From positions 124,001-188,000 of the forward strand of contig JANDJI010000005.1 of NCBI GenBank assembly GCA_024331125.1: a stretch of DNA of 64,000 bases, read 5' to 3'. Below, piece after piece: positions 17,132 to 26,634 of the stretch. The translations under genes and the position numbers were made by a program. This stretch comes from Nitrospira sp. GTDB lineage: Bacteria > Nitrospirota > Nitrospiria > Nitrospirales > Nitrospiraceae. How positions within the stretch are numbered: position 1 is the stretch's first letter; every line of letters starts with the position of its first letter. Under the pieces are notes generated by a model that searched no databases, was not told the DNA's origin, and saw nothing but the letters and a program-made list of their open reading frames with translations.

Positions 17132-17929
17132 ATGGATTCCATGCTGGCGGCGATCGATATCGGCAACACAAACATTGTCTGGGGCGTATTCGAAGGGGCA
17201 ACCATCCAAGCCCATTGGCGGTTGGCCACCAATCCGAAGGCGACCGCCGATGAATACGGAGTCCTCTGCGCCAACTTACTTGAGCGGAAATGGCGGTCTC
17301 CGAAACGGATCACCGGCGCGATCATTTCCAGCGTGGTTCCGTCCCTCACGGAAACGTTTGTCTCGATGGTGGAAACATATTTTGCCTGTACGCCGTTGGT
17401 CGTGTCTTCGGACATGGATACTGGACTGACGCTCAAATACGCCAACCCCAAAGAAATAGGCAGCGATCGTCTCGTCAACGCGGCGGCGGCTCACCACAAG
17501 TTTCAACGAGACCTCATCATCGTCGATTTCGGCACGGCCACGACCTTTTGCGCCGTAACCCAATCCGGAGACTACCTGGGCGGCGCCATCGCACCGGGCC
17601 TTGGCATTGCGGCGGAGGCGCTCTTCGCCCGAGCCGCGAAATTGAGCAAAGTCGAGCTGCTGCGACCCAAAACCGTCATCGGAACGGATACCGCCGGCAG
17701 TATCCAATCCGGTCTTCTGTTCGGTTACGCCGGACTGGTCGATGCTCTTGTCAGACGCATGGAACAAGAAATGGGCCGAACCTCTTACGTCGTCGCGACG
17801 GGGGGATTAGCCTCTATTGTCGCTCCGGAAACCAGCACCATTCAGACCATCCAACCCCTTTTGACCCTGGAAGGGCTGGCGCTACTCTATCGACGCGCCA
17901 GAGGTCTTCCTTTCCCCTCCTCAGACTGA
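17132..17929 (+). CDS. coaX: Type III pantothenate kinase CoaX
   Basis: CoaX phosphorylates pantothenate, the first step of coenzyme A synthesis. The 265-residue product has the ASKHA-fold phosphate motifs: MLAAIDIGNTNIVWGVFEG at the start, VDFGTATTFCAV with the catalytic aspartate near residue 130, GGAIAPGLGIAAEALF and VVATGGLASIVA. An in-frame ATG at 17141 would fit the family N-terminus equally well. It lies upstream of grpE, with about 90 bp between them. Confidence 0.93.
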   Translation: MDSMLAAIDIGNTNIVWGVFEGATIQAHWRLATNPKATADEYGVLCANLLERKWRSPKRITGAIISSVVPSLTETFVSMVETYFACTPLVVSSDMDTGLTLKYANPKEIGSDRLVNAAAAHHKFQRDLIIVDFGTATTFCAVTQSGDYLGGAIAPGLGIAAEALFARAAKLSKVELLRPKTVIGTDTAGSIQSGLLFGYAGLVDALVRRMEQEMGRTSYVVATGGLASIVAPETSTIQTIQPLLTLEGLALLYRRARGLPFPSSD

Positions 17930-18019
17930 CCGGTTTTTCCCCTTTGCTCATTTTTCCTGATCATCCTGTTGACTTCTGATTCTCTATGGATATCTGGTTG
18001 ACAATCAAAGGGGGATGCC

Positions 18020-18637
18020 GTGGGTGTCGAACAGGACGATTCTAATTCAAATTCAAAAAGAATCAGCGACTTAGAACATCGTGAAAACGGGAACTCAGAC
18101 ACCTCGGAGACAGTCTCAGCCGATTCTCGATTAATCGAAATAGAGAAAACCCTGGAGGCAAAAACGGAAGAGTGCAAGGCACTGCACGACAAATATCTTC
18201 GATTGGCCGCCGAGTTTGACAATTACAAGCGAGTCGCCCAACGGGAGCAACGGGAGCAGATCAAGTTCGGCAACGAACAGTTGCTAAAAGAGCTCTTGCC
18301 CACGATTGATAATATGGAACGGGCCATCAAAGCCGCGCGCGACAACAAGACCGCCGGCCACGATGCCTTGGTTCAAGGCGTGGAATTGACTTTGAAGCAA
18401 TTGGTCGGCACCTTAGCCAAGTTCGGCGTGCAGGCGATCGAAGCGGCGGGACAGGCGTTCGATCCGGCCGCGCACCAAGCCGTCTCACACGTGCCGTCCG
18501 ATTCAGTGCCGCAAGATCACGTCATCGATGAATTTCAAAAAGGGTATCGCCTGCACGATCGCATCCTTCGCGCGGCGATGGTCAGCGTGTCGGCGGGACC
18601 GGCCAAGACCGATGAACAACATTCAACCATCCACTAG
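18020..18637 (+). CDS. grpE: GrpE nucleotide exchange factor
   Basis: A 205-residue cytoplasmic co-chaperone that releases ADP from DnaK. Start GTG 18020 follows AAGGGGGA at good distance. A long acidic coiled coil ([31 protein letters not shown]) is followed by the beta-wing region with [27 protein letters not shown] and [19 protein letters not shown]. It starts the grpE-dnaK-dnaJ-rsmE cluster. No hrcA gene or CIRCE operator is seen upstream, so heat-shock control is not evident from sequence. Confidence 0.95.
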   Translation: MGVEQDDSNSNSKRISDLEHRENGNSDTSETVSADSRLIEIEKTLEAKTEECKALHDKYLRLAAEFDNYKRVAQREQREQIKFGNEQLLKELLPTIDNMERAIKAARDNKTAGHDALVQGVELTLKQLVGTLAKFGVQAIEAAGQAFDPAAHQAVSHVPSDSVPQDHVIDEFQKGYRLHDRILRAAMVSVSAGPAKTDEQHSTIH

Positions 18638-18684
18638 CGAATCAATCATCTCGAATCTCGGAATCGGGAAGGAAGGAGCCATCC

Positions 18685-20616
18685 ATGGGTAAAGTCATCG
18701 GTATCGACCTCGGAACCACCAACTCTTGCGTTGCCATCATGAGCGGCGGAGACCCCGTCGTCATCGCCAACGCCGAAGGAAGCCGCACCACTCCTTCCGT
18801 CGTGGCCATTACCGATAAAGGTGAACGGTTGGTCGGCCAAATCGCCAAGCGGCAAGCGATCACCAATCCGGAAAATACCATCTTCTCGGTCAAACGGTTG
18901 ATGGGGCGAAAATTCAGGAGCCGCGAGGTCCAGGAGGCGATGAAACGTTTGCCCTACAAAGTCGTCGAAGCCGACAACGGCGACGCTCACGTCGAATTGC
19001 GCGGCAAACGGTACAGCCCCCCCGAAATTTCCGCCATGATTCTACAAAAGATGCGGCAGACCGCCGAAGATTACCTCGGCGAAAAAATCACCGAAGCGGT
19101 CATCACCGTGCCGGCCTACTTCGACGACAGCCAGCGGCAGGCCACGAAAGACGCGGGGCAAATCGCGGGGCTGAACGTTCTGCGCATTATCAACGAGCCG
19201 ACGGCCGCGTCCCTTGCCTACGGTCTTGATAAGAAAAAAGACGAACGCATCGCCGTGTACGATCTTGGCGGCGGCACGTTCGATATCTCGATCTTGGAGA
19301 TCGGCGAAGGCGTCTTCGAGGTGAAGTCCACCAATGGCGACACATATCTGGGCGGCGACGATTTCGATCTTCGGGTCATGGATTGGCTGGTCGACGAATT
19401 CAAAAAGGATCAGGGAATCGACCTGCGCAAGGATCGGATGGCGCTCCAACGGCTCAAGGAAGCGGCCGAGCGGGCCAAAATCGAGCTGTCGTCGTCCCAA
19501 GAAACGGAAATCAACCTTCCCTTTATTACAGCCGACGCCAGCGGTCCGAAGCACATGGTCGTCAAGCTGACCCGCGCCAAGCTTGAACAGTTGGTCGACG
19601 ACCTGATTCAACGCACCATTGAACCCTGCCGAAAAGCGCTGGCGGACGCCGGGGTTTCCGCCCGGGACATCAACGAAGTGGTCTTGGTCGGCGGCATGAC
19701 GCGCATGCCGAAAGTCATTCAGGTCGTCAAAGAGTTTTTCGGCAAGGAGCCGCACCGCGGCGTCAATCCGGACGAAGTGGTCGCCGTGGGCGCCGCCATT
19801 CAGGGAGGCGTGCTCAAGGGAGAAGTCAAAGACGTGCTCCTCTTGGACGTCACGCCGCTGTCGTTGGGCATCGAGACCTTGGGCGGCGTGTTCACCAAAC
19901 TCATCGAGCGCAATACGACTATTCCCACGAAGAAAAGCCAGATCTTTTCGACCGCCGCGGACAACCAGACCGCCGTTACCATTCGCGTCTTTCAAGGAGA
20001 GCGCGAAATGGCCAACGACAACAAACTGTTGGGCCAGTTCGACCTGGTCGGTATTCCTCCGGCCCCGCGGGGCATGCCGCAAATCGACGTCTCCTTCGAT
20101 ATCGACGCCAACGGCATCGTCCATGTGACGGCCAAAGATCTGGCCACCCAGAAAGAGCAATCCATCAGAATCACCGCCTCGAGCGGACTCAGCAAAGACG
20201 AAGTGGAACGGCTCGTCAAGGAGGCGCAAGCGCACACGGAAGAGGACAAAAAGCGGCGCAAACTCGCCGAAGCCAAAAACCAAGCCGACAATCTCATCTA
20301 CCAAACGGAAAAAAACGTTGCGGAACACGGGGACAAGATCTCAAGCGAAGAAAAAGCCAAGATCCAAGACGCCATCGCGGCGGTAAAGAAAGCGCTGGAA
20401 GGGACGGACGCAGCCGCCATTGAATCAGCGACGCAAACGCTCATGACCGCCTCGCACAAACTGGCCGAGGAAATGTACAAGAAAGCGGCCTCGGCGACCG
20501 GTTCGGCGGGTCCGCAAAGCGCCGGCCCCACCGGTGATGGATCGAGCCAGTCCAAATCCGACGACAAGGTGGTGGACGCGGAATTCGAAGAAGTGGACAA
20601 AGACAAGAAGTCGTGA
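18685..20616 (+). CDS. dnaK: Hsp70 chaperone DnaK
   Basis: 643 residues, standard length. The ATPase domain opens with [18 protein letters not shown] and has [38 protein letters not shown] and [13 protein letters not shown]. The substrate domain contains [17 protein letters not shown]. The C-terminus has a low-complexity tail ending in [18 protein letters not shown]. An AAGGAAGGAG Shine-Dalgarno precedes the ATG. It follows grpE by 47 nt and precedes dnaJ by about 80 nt. Confidence 0.98.
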   Translation: MGKVIGIDLGTTNSCVAIMSGGDPVVIANAEGSRTTPSVVAITDKGERLVGQIAKRQAITNPENTIFSVKRLMGRKFRSREVQEAMKRLPYKVVEADNGDAHVELRGKRYSPPEISAMILQKMRQTAEDYLGEKITEAVITVPAYFDDSQRQATKDAGQIAGLNVLRIINEPTAASLAYGLDKKKDERIAVYDLGGGTFDISILEIGEGVFEVKSTNGDTYLGGDDFDLRVMDWLVDEFKKDQGIDLRKDRMALQRLKEAAERAKIELSSSQETEINLPFITADASGPKHMVVKLTRAKLEQLVDDLIQRTIEPCRKALADAGVSARDINEVVLVGGMTRMPKVIQVVKEFFGKEPHRGVNPDEVVAVGAAIQGGVLKGEVKDVLLLDVTPLSLGIETLGGVFTKLIERNTTIPTKKSQIFSTAADNQTAVTIRVFQGEREMANDNKLLGQFDLVGIPPAPRGMPQIDVSFDIDANGIVHVTAKDLATQKEQSIRITASSGLSKDEVERLVKEAQAHTEEDKKRRKLAEAKNQADNLIYQTEKNVAEHGDKISSEEKAKIQDAIAAVKKALEGTDAAAIESATQTLMTASHKLAEEMYKKAASATGSAGPQSAGPTGDGSSQSKSDDKVVDAEFEEVDKDKKS

Positions 20617-20696
20617 TGAACTTGCTTGATAAGACGGCGTTGAATCGTCGAAACGACGAACTTCTCGCTCGTATATCTTTCTTCGCAATTTGAGCA

Positions 20697-21824
20697 ATGG
20701 CACCCGTGAGCAGACGCGATTACTACGAGATCCTCGGCGTCGATAGGAACGCCTCCGACGAAGAGGTCAAAAAAGCGTACCGGCGCCTCGCCCGCCAACA
20801 CCATCCCGACCTCCAAACCGGCGAACACCAGAAAAAGGCCGCCGAAGAAAAGTTCAAAGAAATCAACGAAGCCTATGAGGTGCTGAGCGACCAAGACAAG
20901 CGGCGTCGCTACGATATGTTCGGTCACGCCGGCGCGCAACAAGGGCCTGGAGGATTCGAAGGCTTTGACTTCGGCCGCGGAGGGTTTGGAGACGTCTTCA
21001 GCGACATCTTCGAGGATTTCTTCGGCCAACCTCGCGGTGGTTCTCGCCCGGAACGAGGGAGCGATCTTCAGTACAATCTGGAAATTTCGTTTGAAGAGGC
21101 GGTTTACGGAAAAGAGGCCAAGCTCAAAATTCCCCGATGGGAAACCTGCCCCGACTGTAGAGGCAGCGGAGCCAAGTCGGCTGCCGCCATTAAGACCTGT
21201 CCCTCCTGCAAAGGTACGGGACAGTTGCGCTTTCAGCAGGGCTTCTTCAGCGTCAGCCGCCCTTGCGGCCAGTGCGAAGGCGCCGGTCGCGTCGTCACCG
21301 ATCCTTGCCCAGCCTGCCAAGGCCGGCAGCGCGTCTACAAAGAACGGACCATCGTCGTCAATATTCCGGCCGGTATTGAATCCGGCATGAGGCTCCGGCT
21401 ATCCAACGAGGGTGAGCACGGGATCCATTCCGGGCCTCCGGGAGATTTGTACGTCGCGATCACGGTCAAGCCCCATCCGGTCTTTCAACGAAAAGGGTTG
21501 GACATCACGTGCGATGTTCCCATCAGCTTTATCACGGCAATTCTTGGTGGAAAAATTGAAGTTCCGACCCTGAAGGGCTCGACGATTCTCAAGATTCCTC
21601 CTGGCACCCAGCATGATAAAGTTCTTCGCATCAGAGGGCTTGGCGTCCCGAGTCTCAAAGGCGGAAGCGTGGGCGACCAGCTTTACACCATCAAAGTGCA
21701 AATTCCCACGAAGTTAACGGCGAAGCAAAAAGAATTGCTCATGGAATTCGCCAAGGAAAGCGGCATGTCATTGGAAGACAACGGTGACGGCTTTTTCGAC
21801 AAAATGAAGACCTTCTTCGAATAG
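20697..21824 (+). CDS. dnaJ: Hsp40 co-chaperone DnaJ
   Basis: 375 residues. The J domain has DYYEILGVDRNASDEEVKKAYRRLARQHHPD, with the HPD triad near residue 36. A Gly/Phe-rich linker follows, then four zinc-binding repeats CPDCRGSG, CPSCKGTG, CGQCEGAG and CPACQGRQ; the last lacks the final Gly. The C-terminal substrate-binding domains complete a full-length type I DnaJ. An in-frame GTG at 20706 is a possible alternative start because no strong ribosome site precedes the ATG. Confidence 0.97.
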   Translation: MAPVSRRDYYEILGVDRNASDEEVKKAYRRLARQHHPDLQTGEHQKKAAEEKFKEINEAYEVLSDQDKRRRYDMFGHAGAQQGPGGFEGFDFGRGGFGDVFSDIFEDFFGQPRGGSRPERGSDLQYNLEISFEEAVYGKEAKLKIPRWETCPDCRGSGAKSAAAIKTCPSCKGTGQLRFQQGFFSVSRPCGQCEGAGRVVTDPCPACQGRQRVYKERTIVVNIPAGIESGMRLRLSNEGEHGIHSGPPGDLYVAITVKPHPVFQRKGLDITCDVPISFITAILGGKIEVPTLKGSTILKIPPGTQHDKVLRIRGLGVPSLKGGSVGDQLYTIKVQIPTKLTAKQKELLMEFAKESGMSLEDNGDGFFDKMKTFFE

Positions 21825-21870
21825 ACGATTTGTTTCCTGACTCCATCTCCTTGTTCCATCTGCCTTCCAC

Positions 21871-22611
21871 ATGCCGGTCTTCTTCGTTCCACCGGACCAT
21901 ATCACGCCGACGGCTATCGCGATTAGCGGCGATCTGTTGATTCATCTGAGAGACAGTTTGCGCATCGCCGTCGGCGAGACCGTCTGCGTAAGCGACGGAG
22001 CAGGCCATCGATATCGGGCCGAAATCACGGCGATAACCAAAAACATGATGAGCGGGCGGATTCTCGAAGCTCAGACTCAGCCGCCTCGGCGCACCCCCGC
22101 CCTGGCTCTTGCACAAGCCTTGCTCAAAGGAGAGAAAATGGATTGGGTCATTCAGAAAGCGACGGAGCTCGGCGTCAGGACGATCATTCCTCTCGAAGCC
22201 GGTCGCAGCATCGTTCACATCCGGCCGGACCGTCTTGCAGCTCAGTTGGCCCGCTGGCGCCGCATCGCCTTGGAGGCGGCCCAGCAATCCGAGCAGTGGG
22301 TCGTCCCGACCATTACCCGGCCACGATCTCTCCAAGAAATTTGCTCGGTTCCCGAACCCGCGATGGTTTCGCTCTTCCTCGCCGAACGATGCGATGGCGC
22401 CGGCCTTGGCGATATCCCCCTCCCCTCGGATACGAACGCCACAATTCTGCTGCTCATAGGACCGGAAGGGGGATGGACCAAAGAAGAGACACGGGTAGCC
22501 GATCAGGCCGGATGTACACCCACCACCCTCGGCTCGTCCATTTTGCGGGCCGAAACCGCCGCCCTCGCAGCGATCAGTATTCTTCAATCCCGTCTTGGCA
22601 ACTTGGGATGA
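21871..22611 (+). CDS. rsmE: 16S rRNA (uracil1498-N3)-methyltransferase RsmE
   Basis: A 246-residue SPOUT-class methyltransferase. After a PUA-like N-terminal region it has ALLKGEKMDWVIQKATELGVRTIIPL, the SAM-binding LLIGPEGGWTKEE and LGSSILRAETAALAA that form the trefoil knot. It follows dnaJ by about 46 nt, a common bacterial neighbourhood, and probably shares its transcript. Confidence 0.93.
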   Translation: MPVFFVPPDHITPTAIAISGDLLIHLRDSLRIAVGETVCVSDGAGHRYRAEITAITKNMMSGRILEAQTQPPRRTPALALAQALLKGEKMDWVIQKATELGVRTIIPLEAGRSIVHIRPDRLAAQLARWRRIALEAAQQSEQWVVPTITRPRSLQEICSVPEPAMVSLFLAERCDGAGLGDIPLPSDTNATILLLIGPEGGWTKEETRVADQAGCTPTTLGSSILRAETAALAAISILQSRLGNLG

Positions 22612-22718
22612 TCGAATCTTCCATCAGGGGAGAAGCCGACCGTCATCCGAATAGGCTTCAGATGCACTAGCGGTACCGGGGCGACCGAGTATCAGGCTCG
22701 TTGCAAGAAGCCGATTTC

Positions 22719-23120
22719 TTATAGCACATCCTCGGATAGTGGAGAGGGGTTCTTTGTCTGTTTATCGGGATTCTTGAAGTGGAAGGAAAAGTCACGGACG
22801 GTGTCATCGGGGGTCAACCGGAACCAGCCTTCGGCCTCGAAATGCTGACGGGACTTCGACTTGCCCTCCGGGTAAATTTTGAACCGCAGGCGACCACGAC
22901 GATCTCCGGTCGCCTCATCAGGCTCGAGATGGCCGGACATTTCCACGTAATCTTCCAACTGATCCAGCGTCTTGTTGAGAAGTGAGCGAAGCAGATTCGA
23001 CGAAAACGCCTGCTGAAACGGCTCATCCGGGTCAAACGACTCCGGCTCTCCAGCCCACACCGGAACGGCGAGCGACACGACAAAGAGAACGGCCAATACA
23101 CCTTGTCTTGTTCTAGCCAC
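22719..23120 (-). CDS. Exported protein of unknown function
   Basis: 133 residues with a clear signal peptide (GVLAVLFVVSLAVPVWA, cleavage before GEPE). The mature part is acidic in the first third and includes a helix LLRSLLNKTLDQLEDYVEMSG, then beta-like stretches RLRFKIYPEGKSKS and WFRLTPDDTVRDFSFHF. I do not recognise a family. It is convergent with rsmE and leads into the exported-protein group on the minus strand. Confidence 0.6.
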   Translation of the reverse strand: MARTRQGVLAVLFVVSLAVPVWAGEPESFDPDEPFQQAFSSNLLRSLLNKTLDQLEDYVEMSGHLEPDEATGDRRGRLRFKIYPEGKSKSRQHFEAEGWFRLTPDDTVRDFSFHFKNPDKQTKNPSPLSEDVL

Positions 23121-23225
23121 GCTTTATCCCTCCGCTTTCATAGGGTCACGCCCTTCGACTACTCCGCGCGACTCCGCATGATCATCGGTCACCCCGACTC
23201 TTAGCAAAGAGAGTGGCAAGGACGA

Positions 23226-24227
23226 TTATCGGGCCGGTCGCAGATGGACGATGGTCCCTTTTGCCCCAACCGCCCAACCATGCTCCGACCCTACAAAGTT
23301 CAGACCGAACAACGAGACTTGTGCAATCGCCGTTTCCGGCACCCAGGTGAACCCTGCGTCGGTCGTGCGGTATAGCGCGCCGCGATCGCCGACAATCCAT
23401 CCAACCTGGGGACCGGTGAACCGGACCTGTAATAAATCAACGAGCTTCATGCAAGACTTTCCACAGGACAGTGAACGGTCGCTCCATTCACGGCCGCCGT
23501 CGGATGTTTGAAAAAGAGCGCCGGCGTTTCCGACCGCCCATCCGTTTGAGGGGTCCGTGAAAAAGACGTCGAAGAAAGTGACGGCCCCCTGAGCCTCCCG
23601 GGCGACCCATGTCGCTCCCCCATCTTCCGTCGTCAAGATCGTTCCCAAGGCGCCGACGACCACGCCATGACGTTCGTCGACGAAATGCGCGGCATAGAGC
23701 GTGGCGTGTGTTCCGCTTTGCTGTTCCACCCAGCGATGCCCACCGTCGGTCGTATGCAAAATCGTTCCGTCGCCGCCGACCACCCAGCCGACCGTGGAGG
23801 ACGCAAACGAAAGACGATACAGGGGCTGCGCGACGTCGAGCGGTATCTGCGACCAGGTTTGACCGCCGTCAATGGTCCGCCGTAACGTCCCGCCCGCACC
23901 GGTCACCCAGCCTCTCTGTTGATCGGCAAAAAAAATCGATGTCAAGAGGTTGGACGTTCCGCTGGCGACCTTTCGCCACGTTTTTCCGCCATCCGTGGTC
24001 TTGAGAATGGTCCCTCCGGACCCGGCCGCCCATCCGGTCTGCGGAGAGAGGAACTGAACGCTCATCAGATCCGCGCCCGTATTGCTCTTTTGAGTCTGCG
24101 CAAGCAGAGAGGGAACTTCCGCTGATGCAGAGATGAACCAGAGAACGACGGCGCACGGAATCATCGCAAAAGAGCCCTGACGCCAAACCTTGCCGCACCT
24201 CACACCCTCTTCCCAACCGACCATCAT
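23226..24227 (-). CDS. Exported Ycf48/HCF136-like beta-propeller protein
   Basis: 333 residues with a hydrophobic export segment (MIPCAVVLWFISASA, about residues 22-36) and about six repeats of the pattern GWAAGSGGTILKTTDGGKTW. This is the Ycf48 family of seven-bladed propellers, known best as photosystem II assembly factors but widespread in non-photosynthetic bacteria as exported proteins of unclear role. The ATG overlaps the stop of the IPT/TIG gene (ATGA), so the two are translationally coupled and probably work together at the cell surface (inference). Confidence 0.82.
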   Translation of the reverse strand: MMVGWEEGVRCGKVWRQGSFAMIPCAVVLWFISASAEVPSLLAQTQKSNTGADLMSVQFLSPQTGWAAGSGGTILKTTDGGKTWRKVASGTSNLLTSIFFADQQRGWVTGAGGTLRRTIDGGQTWSQIPLDVAQPLYRLSFASSTVGWVVGGDGTILHTTDGGHRWVEQQSGTHATLYAAHFVDERHGVVVGALGTILTTEDGGATWVAREAQGAVTFFDVFFTDPSNGWAVGNAGALFQTSDGGREWSDRSLSCGKSCMKLVDLLQVRFTGPQVGWIVGDRGALYRTTDAGFTWVPETAIAQVSLFGLNFVGSEHGWAVGAKGTIVHLRPAR

Positions 24228-25930
24228 TGATTTGTATTGGCGTCGGGGCGATTATTGTCCCAGTAACCGGTGTCGGGGAGGTTTCTGGCCTCAATGGTGA
24301 ATGGGCCTGCTTCGATGGTGAGCCATTTTTTTGGCGTGCAACAGCTCCCATCGGGAAGGAGGTCCCATGATCCTCTCCGGACGACTAACGGACCGGTCGC
24401 CAAGTCGTCGAAGAACGCTCCCTTCTTTCCGATCCCATAGAGATTGCGATGGGGCACTTTCACCACGATCTCGGAATCAGTCCAGGACTGCACCAGCGCG
24501 GCCGCGCCATTGAACAAGACCTCCGTTCGCGAGACGTTGCTGACTACCGTGGAGGGATCGTCCGGTTCGTTGATTTCAATGTCCGTGCGCCGCTTGTAGG
24601 CCTTTTCATTCAATCGTAAATCCGCATGCTCGGCGGTCTTGAGAAACGTGCCGAACCCTCTGCCCCTGATCGTCACCGTCTCATCCAACCCCGCGGACTT
24701 CGGTTCATACGATTCCACGACGGGAGTGACAACCGTAAAGGTCCCGGCCTCAATCGCGACGGTTCCCCGCTCGGCGCAGCACCGGCCGTCCGGCAGCGGC
24801 TTGGTCGCGCTTCGATAGACCACCACTTTTCCGCTCTTGGCGCTGAAGGGCACCCAGACGTCGATCCGGTCATCGATCCAGCGATAGATCACCGCCGGGA
24901 CGCCTCCGATTTCAACGCGGTTGTCTCCCTTGTCGAAATCAATGAAGTTAAAGGGAGTCGCGCCGCTCTCGCTGTACACCCCAAAATACTCCCCGTCGAT
25001 GCGCAACAACGTTCCAATCGGCGCGCTGGAAGGACTCATCCCCGTGACCTTCGGCTCCTGCACGGTAAACTGACCGACTGTTCGTGTCCGTCCCTGACTG
25101 CGCAGCACGACAGGGCCTGACACCGCACCCAGAGGAACGTGCGCCACAATGATATCGTCTTTCCACTGGGCCACCACAAGCGGTTGTTCTCCTATCAGCA
25201 CGGCGTCGTTCAGCCCCTTTTCAGTACCGAACCCACCGCCGAACAGTACCACCTTCGTTCCGACCGGACCGCTCACAGGATCGACCCGTACCGACGGGAT
25301 AAGAGAAATCCTCGCGGCGTTGCTGACAACATGCTCCACCGGAGCGCAGCAAGAGCCGTCCGGCAGCGGATCGGACGAGGCCAGCCGCACGACGACATCG
25401 CCGGTTTCCGCGTTGGCGGGAATCTCCGCCTCGATAAGATCATCCTTCCATCGTTTCGGGCGCACGGCGACGCCGCCGATGACCACATCGTTCACGCCGA
25501 ACATGGTGTTGGGATCACGTGATCCCGCGGTCACCCCGAAATGACGGCCCGTAATCTGAAGCACCGACCCCCGTTCCGCCTCCGTGGGCGTGATGGTGTC
25601 GATCTGCGGCGTCGCCACGGTCAACGTTCCGACCGAAAATTTCTTCTTGCCGACCCAAACCTCGACGGGACCGCTTTCGGCTTTGAACGGAACCTTAAAC
25701 TCGATCATACCCGGTTCCCATCGTTGGATCAGCGCCGGAACGCCGCCGACCAGCACCCGATTGGTCATCGCCGACCGAAACGTTCCCCATCCCTTCCCAC
25801 TCACCGAAACGGTCGCACCAGGCGGAACGGTTCGAAGGGACAACTCGAACGGGGGAGTTCCTCCATAAGCGGACAACGTGAGACCGCCCAATAGAACCAC
25901 GCACAAGATCGACATCCTCGCCGTTTTCAT
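24224..25930 (-). CDS. Exported IPT/TIG-repeat protein with LPDGxCC motifs
   Basis: Start ATG 25930 is chosen for its GGAAGGACG ribosome site and the signal peptide that follows (ILCVVLLGGLTLSAYG). About five Ig-like IPT/TIG domains follow, each with a start like ITPTEAERGSVLQITGRHFG and an end like VKVPFKAESGPVEVWVG. Three domains carry an inserted LPDGSCC or LPDGRCC motif with adjacent cysteines (DNA near 25346, 24775 and 24336). IPT domains occur in surface and cell-wall-type proteins. Function is unknown; coupled with the Ycf48-like gene. Confidence 0.82.
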   Translation of the reverse strand: MKTARMSILCVVLLGGLTLSAYGGTPPFELSLRTVPPGATVSVSGKGWGTFRSAMTNRVLVGGVPALIQRWEPGMIEFKVPFKAESGPVEVWVGKKKFSVGTLTVATPQIDTITPTEAERGSVLQITGRHFGVTAGSRDPNTMFGVNDVVIGGVAVRPKRWKDDLIEAEIPANAETGDVVVRLASSDPLPDGSCCAPVEHVVSNAARISLIPSVRVDPVSGPVGTKVVLFGGGFGTEKGLNDAVLIGEQPLVVAQWKDDIIVAHVPLGAVSGPVVLRSQGRTRTVGQFTVQEPKVTGMSPSSAPIGTLLRIDGEYFGVYSESGATPFNFIDFDKGDNRVEIGGVPAVIYRWIDDRIDVWVPFSAKSGKVVVYRSATKPLPDGRCCAERGTVAIEAGTFTVVTPVVESYEPKSAGLDETVTIRGRGFGTFLKTAEHADLRLNEKAYKRRTDIEINEPDDPSTVVSNVSRTEVLFNGAAALVQSWTDSEIVVKVPHRNLYGIGKKGAFFDDLATGPLVVRRGSWDLLPDGSCCTPKKWLTIEAGPFTIEARNLPDTGYWDNNRPDANTNQ

Positions 25931-26006
25931 ACCGTCCTTCCTGAATTGTAGCTCGATGGTCGTGAACCGACGTCCCAAACGTGCCCGCCCATGCTTAGTC
26001 GATCGG

Positions 26007-26036
26007 ACTATAGCAACCGATTTTTTAGGGAGTCAA
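26007..26036 (-). promoter_or_regulatory. Sigma-70 type promoter of the IPT/TIG gene
   Basis: Minus strand TTGACT (26031-26036) and TATAGT (26007-26012) are separated by 18 bp, about 75 nt upstream of the ATG at 25930. It lies in the 200 bp gap between the RidA gene and the IPT/TIG gene and would give the exported pair its own transcript. Confidence 0.7.
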
Positions 26037-26130
26037 GGCGACGGGGATCGGCGGATCACTCGATCCGTGCTCAGACATTCGAGCAGAGCACGTGAAACTT
26101 GCGAAAATCGGAGAGGACACCTGTCCAAAT

Positions 26131-26601
26131 CTAGGCGACCTGAAAAATCAACTCGATCTCGACCGGAGCCTGACGAGGAAGCTCCGCCGCGCCGACCGCG
26201 ACGCGGGCATGGCGGCCCGCATCGCCGAACACCGCCACCAGCAGGTCCGAAGCTCCGTTGAGCACCTGCGGTTGATCTGTGAAGCCCGAAGCCGAGGCGA
26301 CGTAGCCGATCATCTTGACGACCCGGACCACCCGATCAAGGGAATCGATCTCGGCCTTCACAATCGCCAGCGCGTTCAGCGCGGCTATTTGGGCCGCTTC
26401 TTTCCCCTGTTCGACCGACAAGGCCTCGCCCAGTTTTCCCGTCATGCACAACTTGCCGTCCCGCATAGGAAGGACTCCTGACAGAAACAGCAACTCCCTC
26501 ACTTTAGCAGCGGGAACATAGTTCGCCACCGGCTTTGGAGGCGGTGGCAGCGCCAACCCTAAATCCCGCAATTTGGCCTCATACGACATCTTCATTGCCA
26601 C
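26131..26601 (-). CDS. RidA/YjgF/YER057c-family protein
   Basis: 156 residues. It shows YVPAAKVRELLFLSGVLPMRDGK, KEAAQIAALNALAIVKAEIDSLDRVVRVVKMIGYVAS and ARVAVGAAELPRQAPVEIELIF, the usual YjgF-like trimer fold pattern that includes the conserved R-x-A-V-G-x-x-x-LP region. Archetypal RidA deaminates reactive enamines and imines; this protein belongs to a longer branch (with an N-terminal extension) whose substrate is uncertain. It follows deoB by 33 nt and may be the last gene of that long run. Confidence 0.85.
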   Translation of the reverse strand: MAMKMSYEAKLRDLGLALPPPPKPVANYVPAAKVRELLFLSGVLPMRDGKLCMTGKLGEALSVEQGKEAAQIAALNALAIVKAEIDSLDRVVRVVKMIGYVASASGFTDQPQVLNGASDLLVAVFGDAGRHARVAVGAAELPRQAPVEIELIFQVA

Positions 26602-26634
26602 TCCCCTGCTCCCCTTCTGTTGTTCTCCAGCCGT

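Noticed and set aside
17930..18019. CIRCE-type heat-shock operator upstream of grpE
   Set aside because: I looked for the paired TTAGCACTC/GAGTGCTAA arms and did not find them.
19042..20328. 428-codon minus-strand frame opposite dnaK
   Set aside because: A well-known kind of antisense open frame in GC-rich dnaK genes; dnaK itself is intact.
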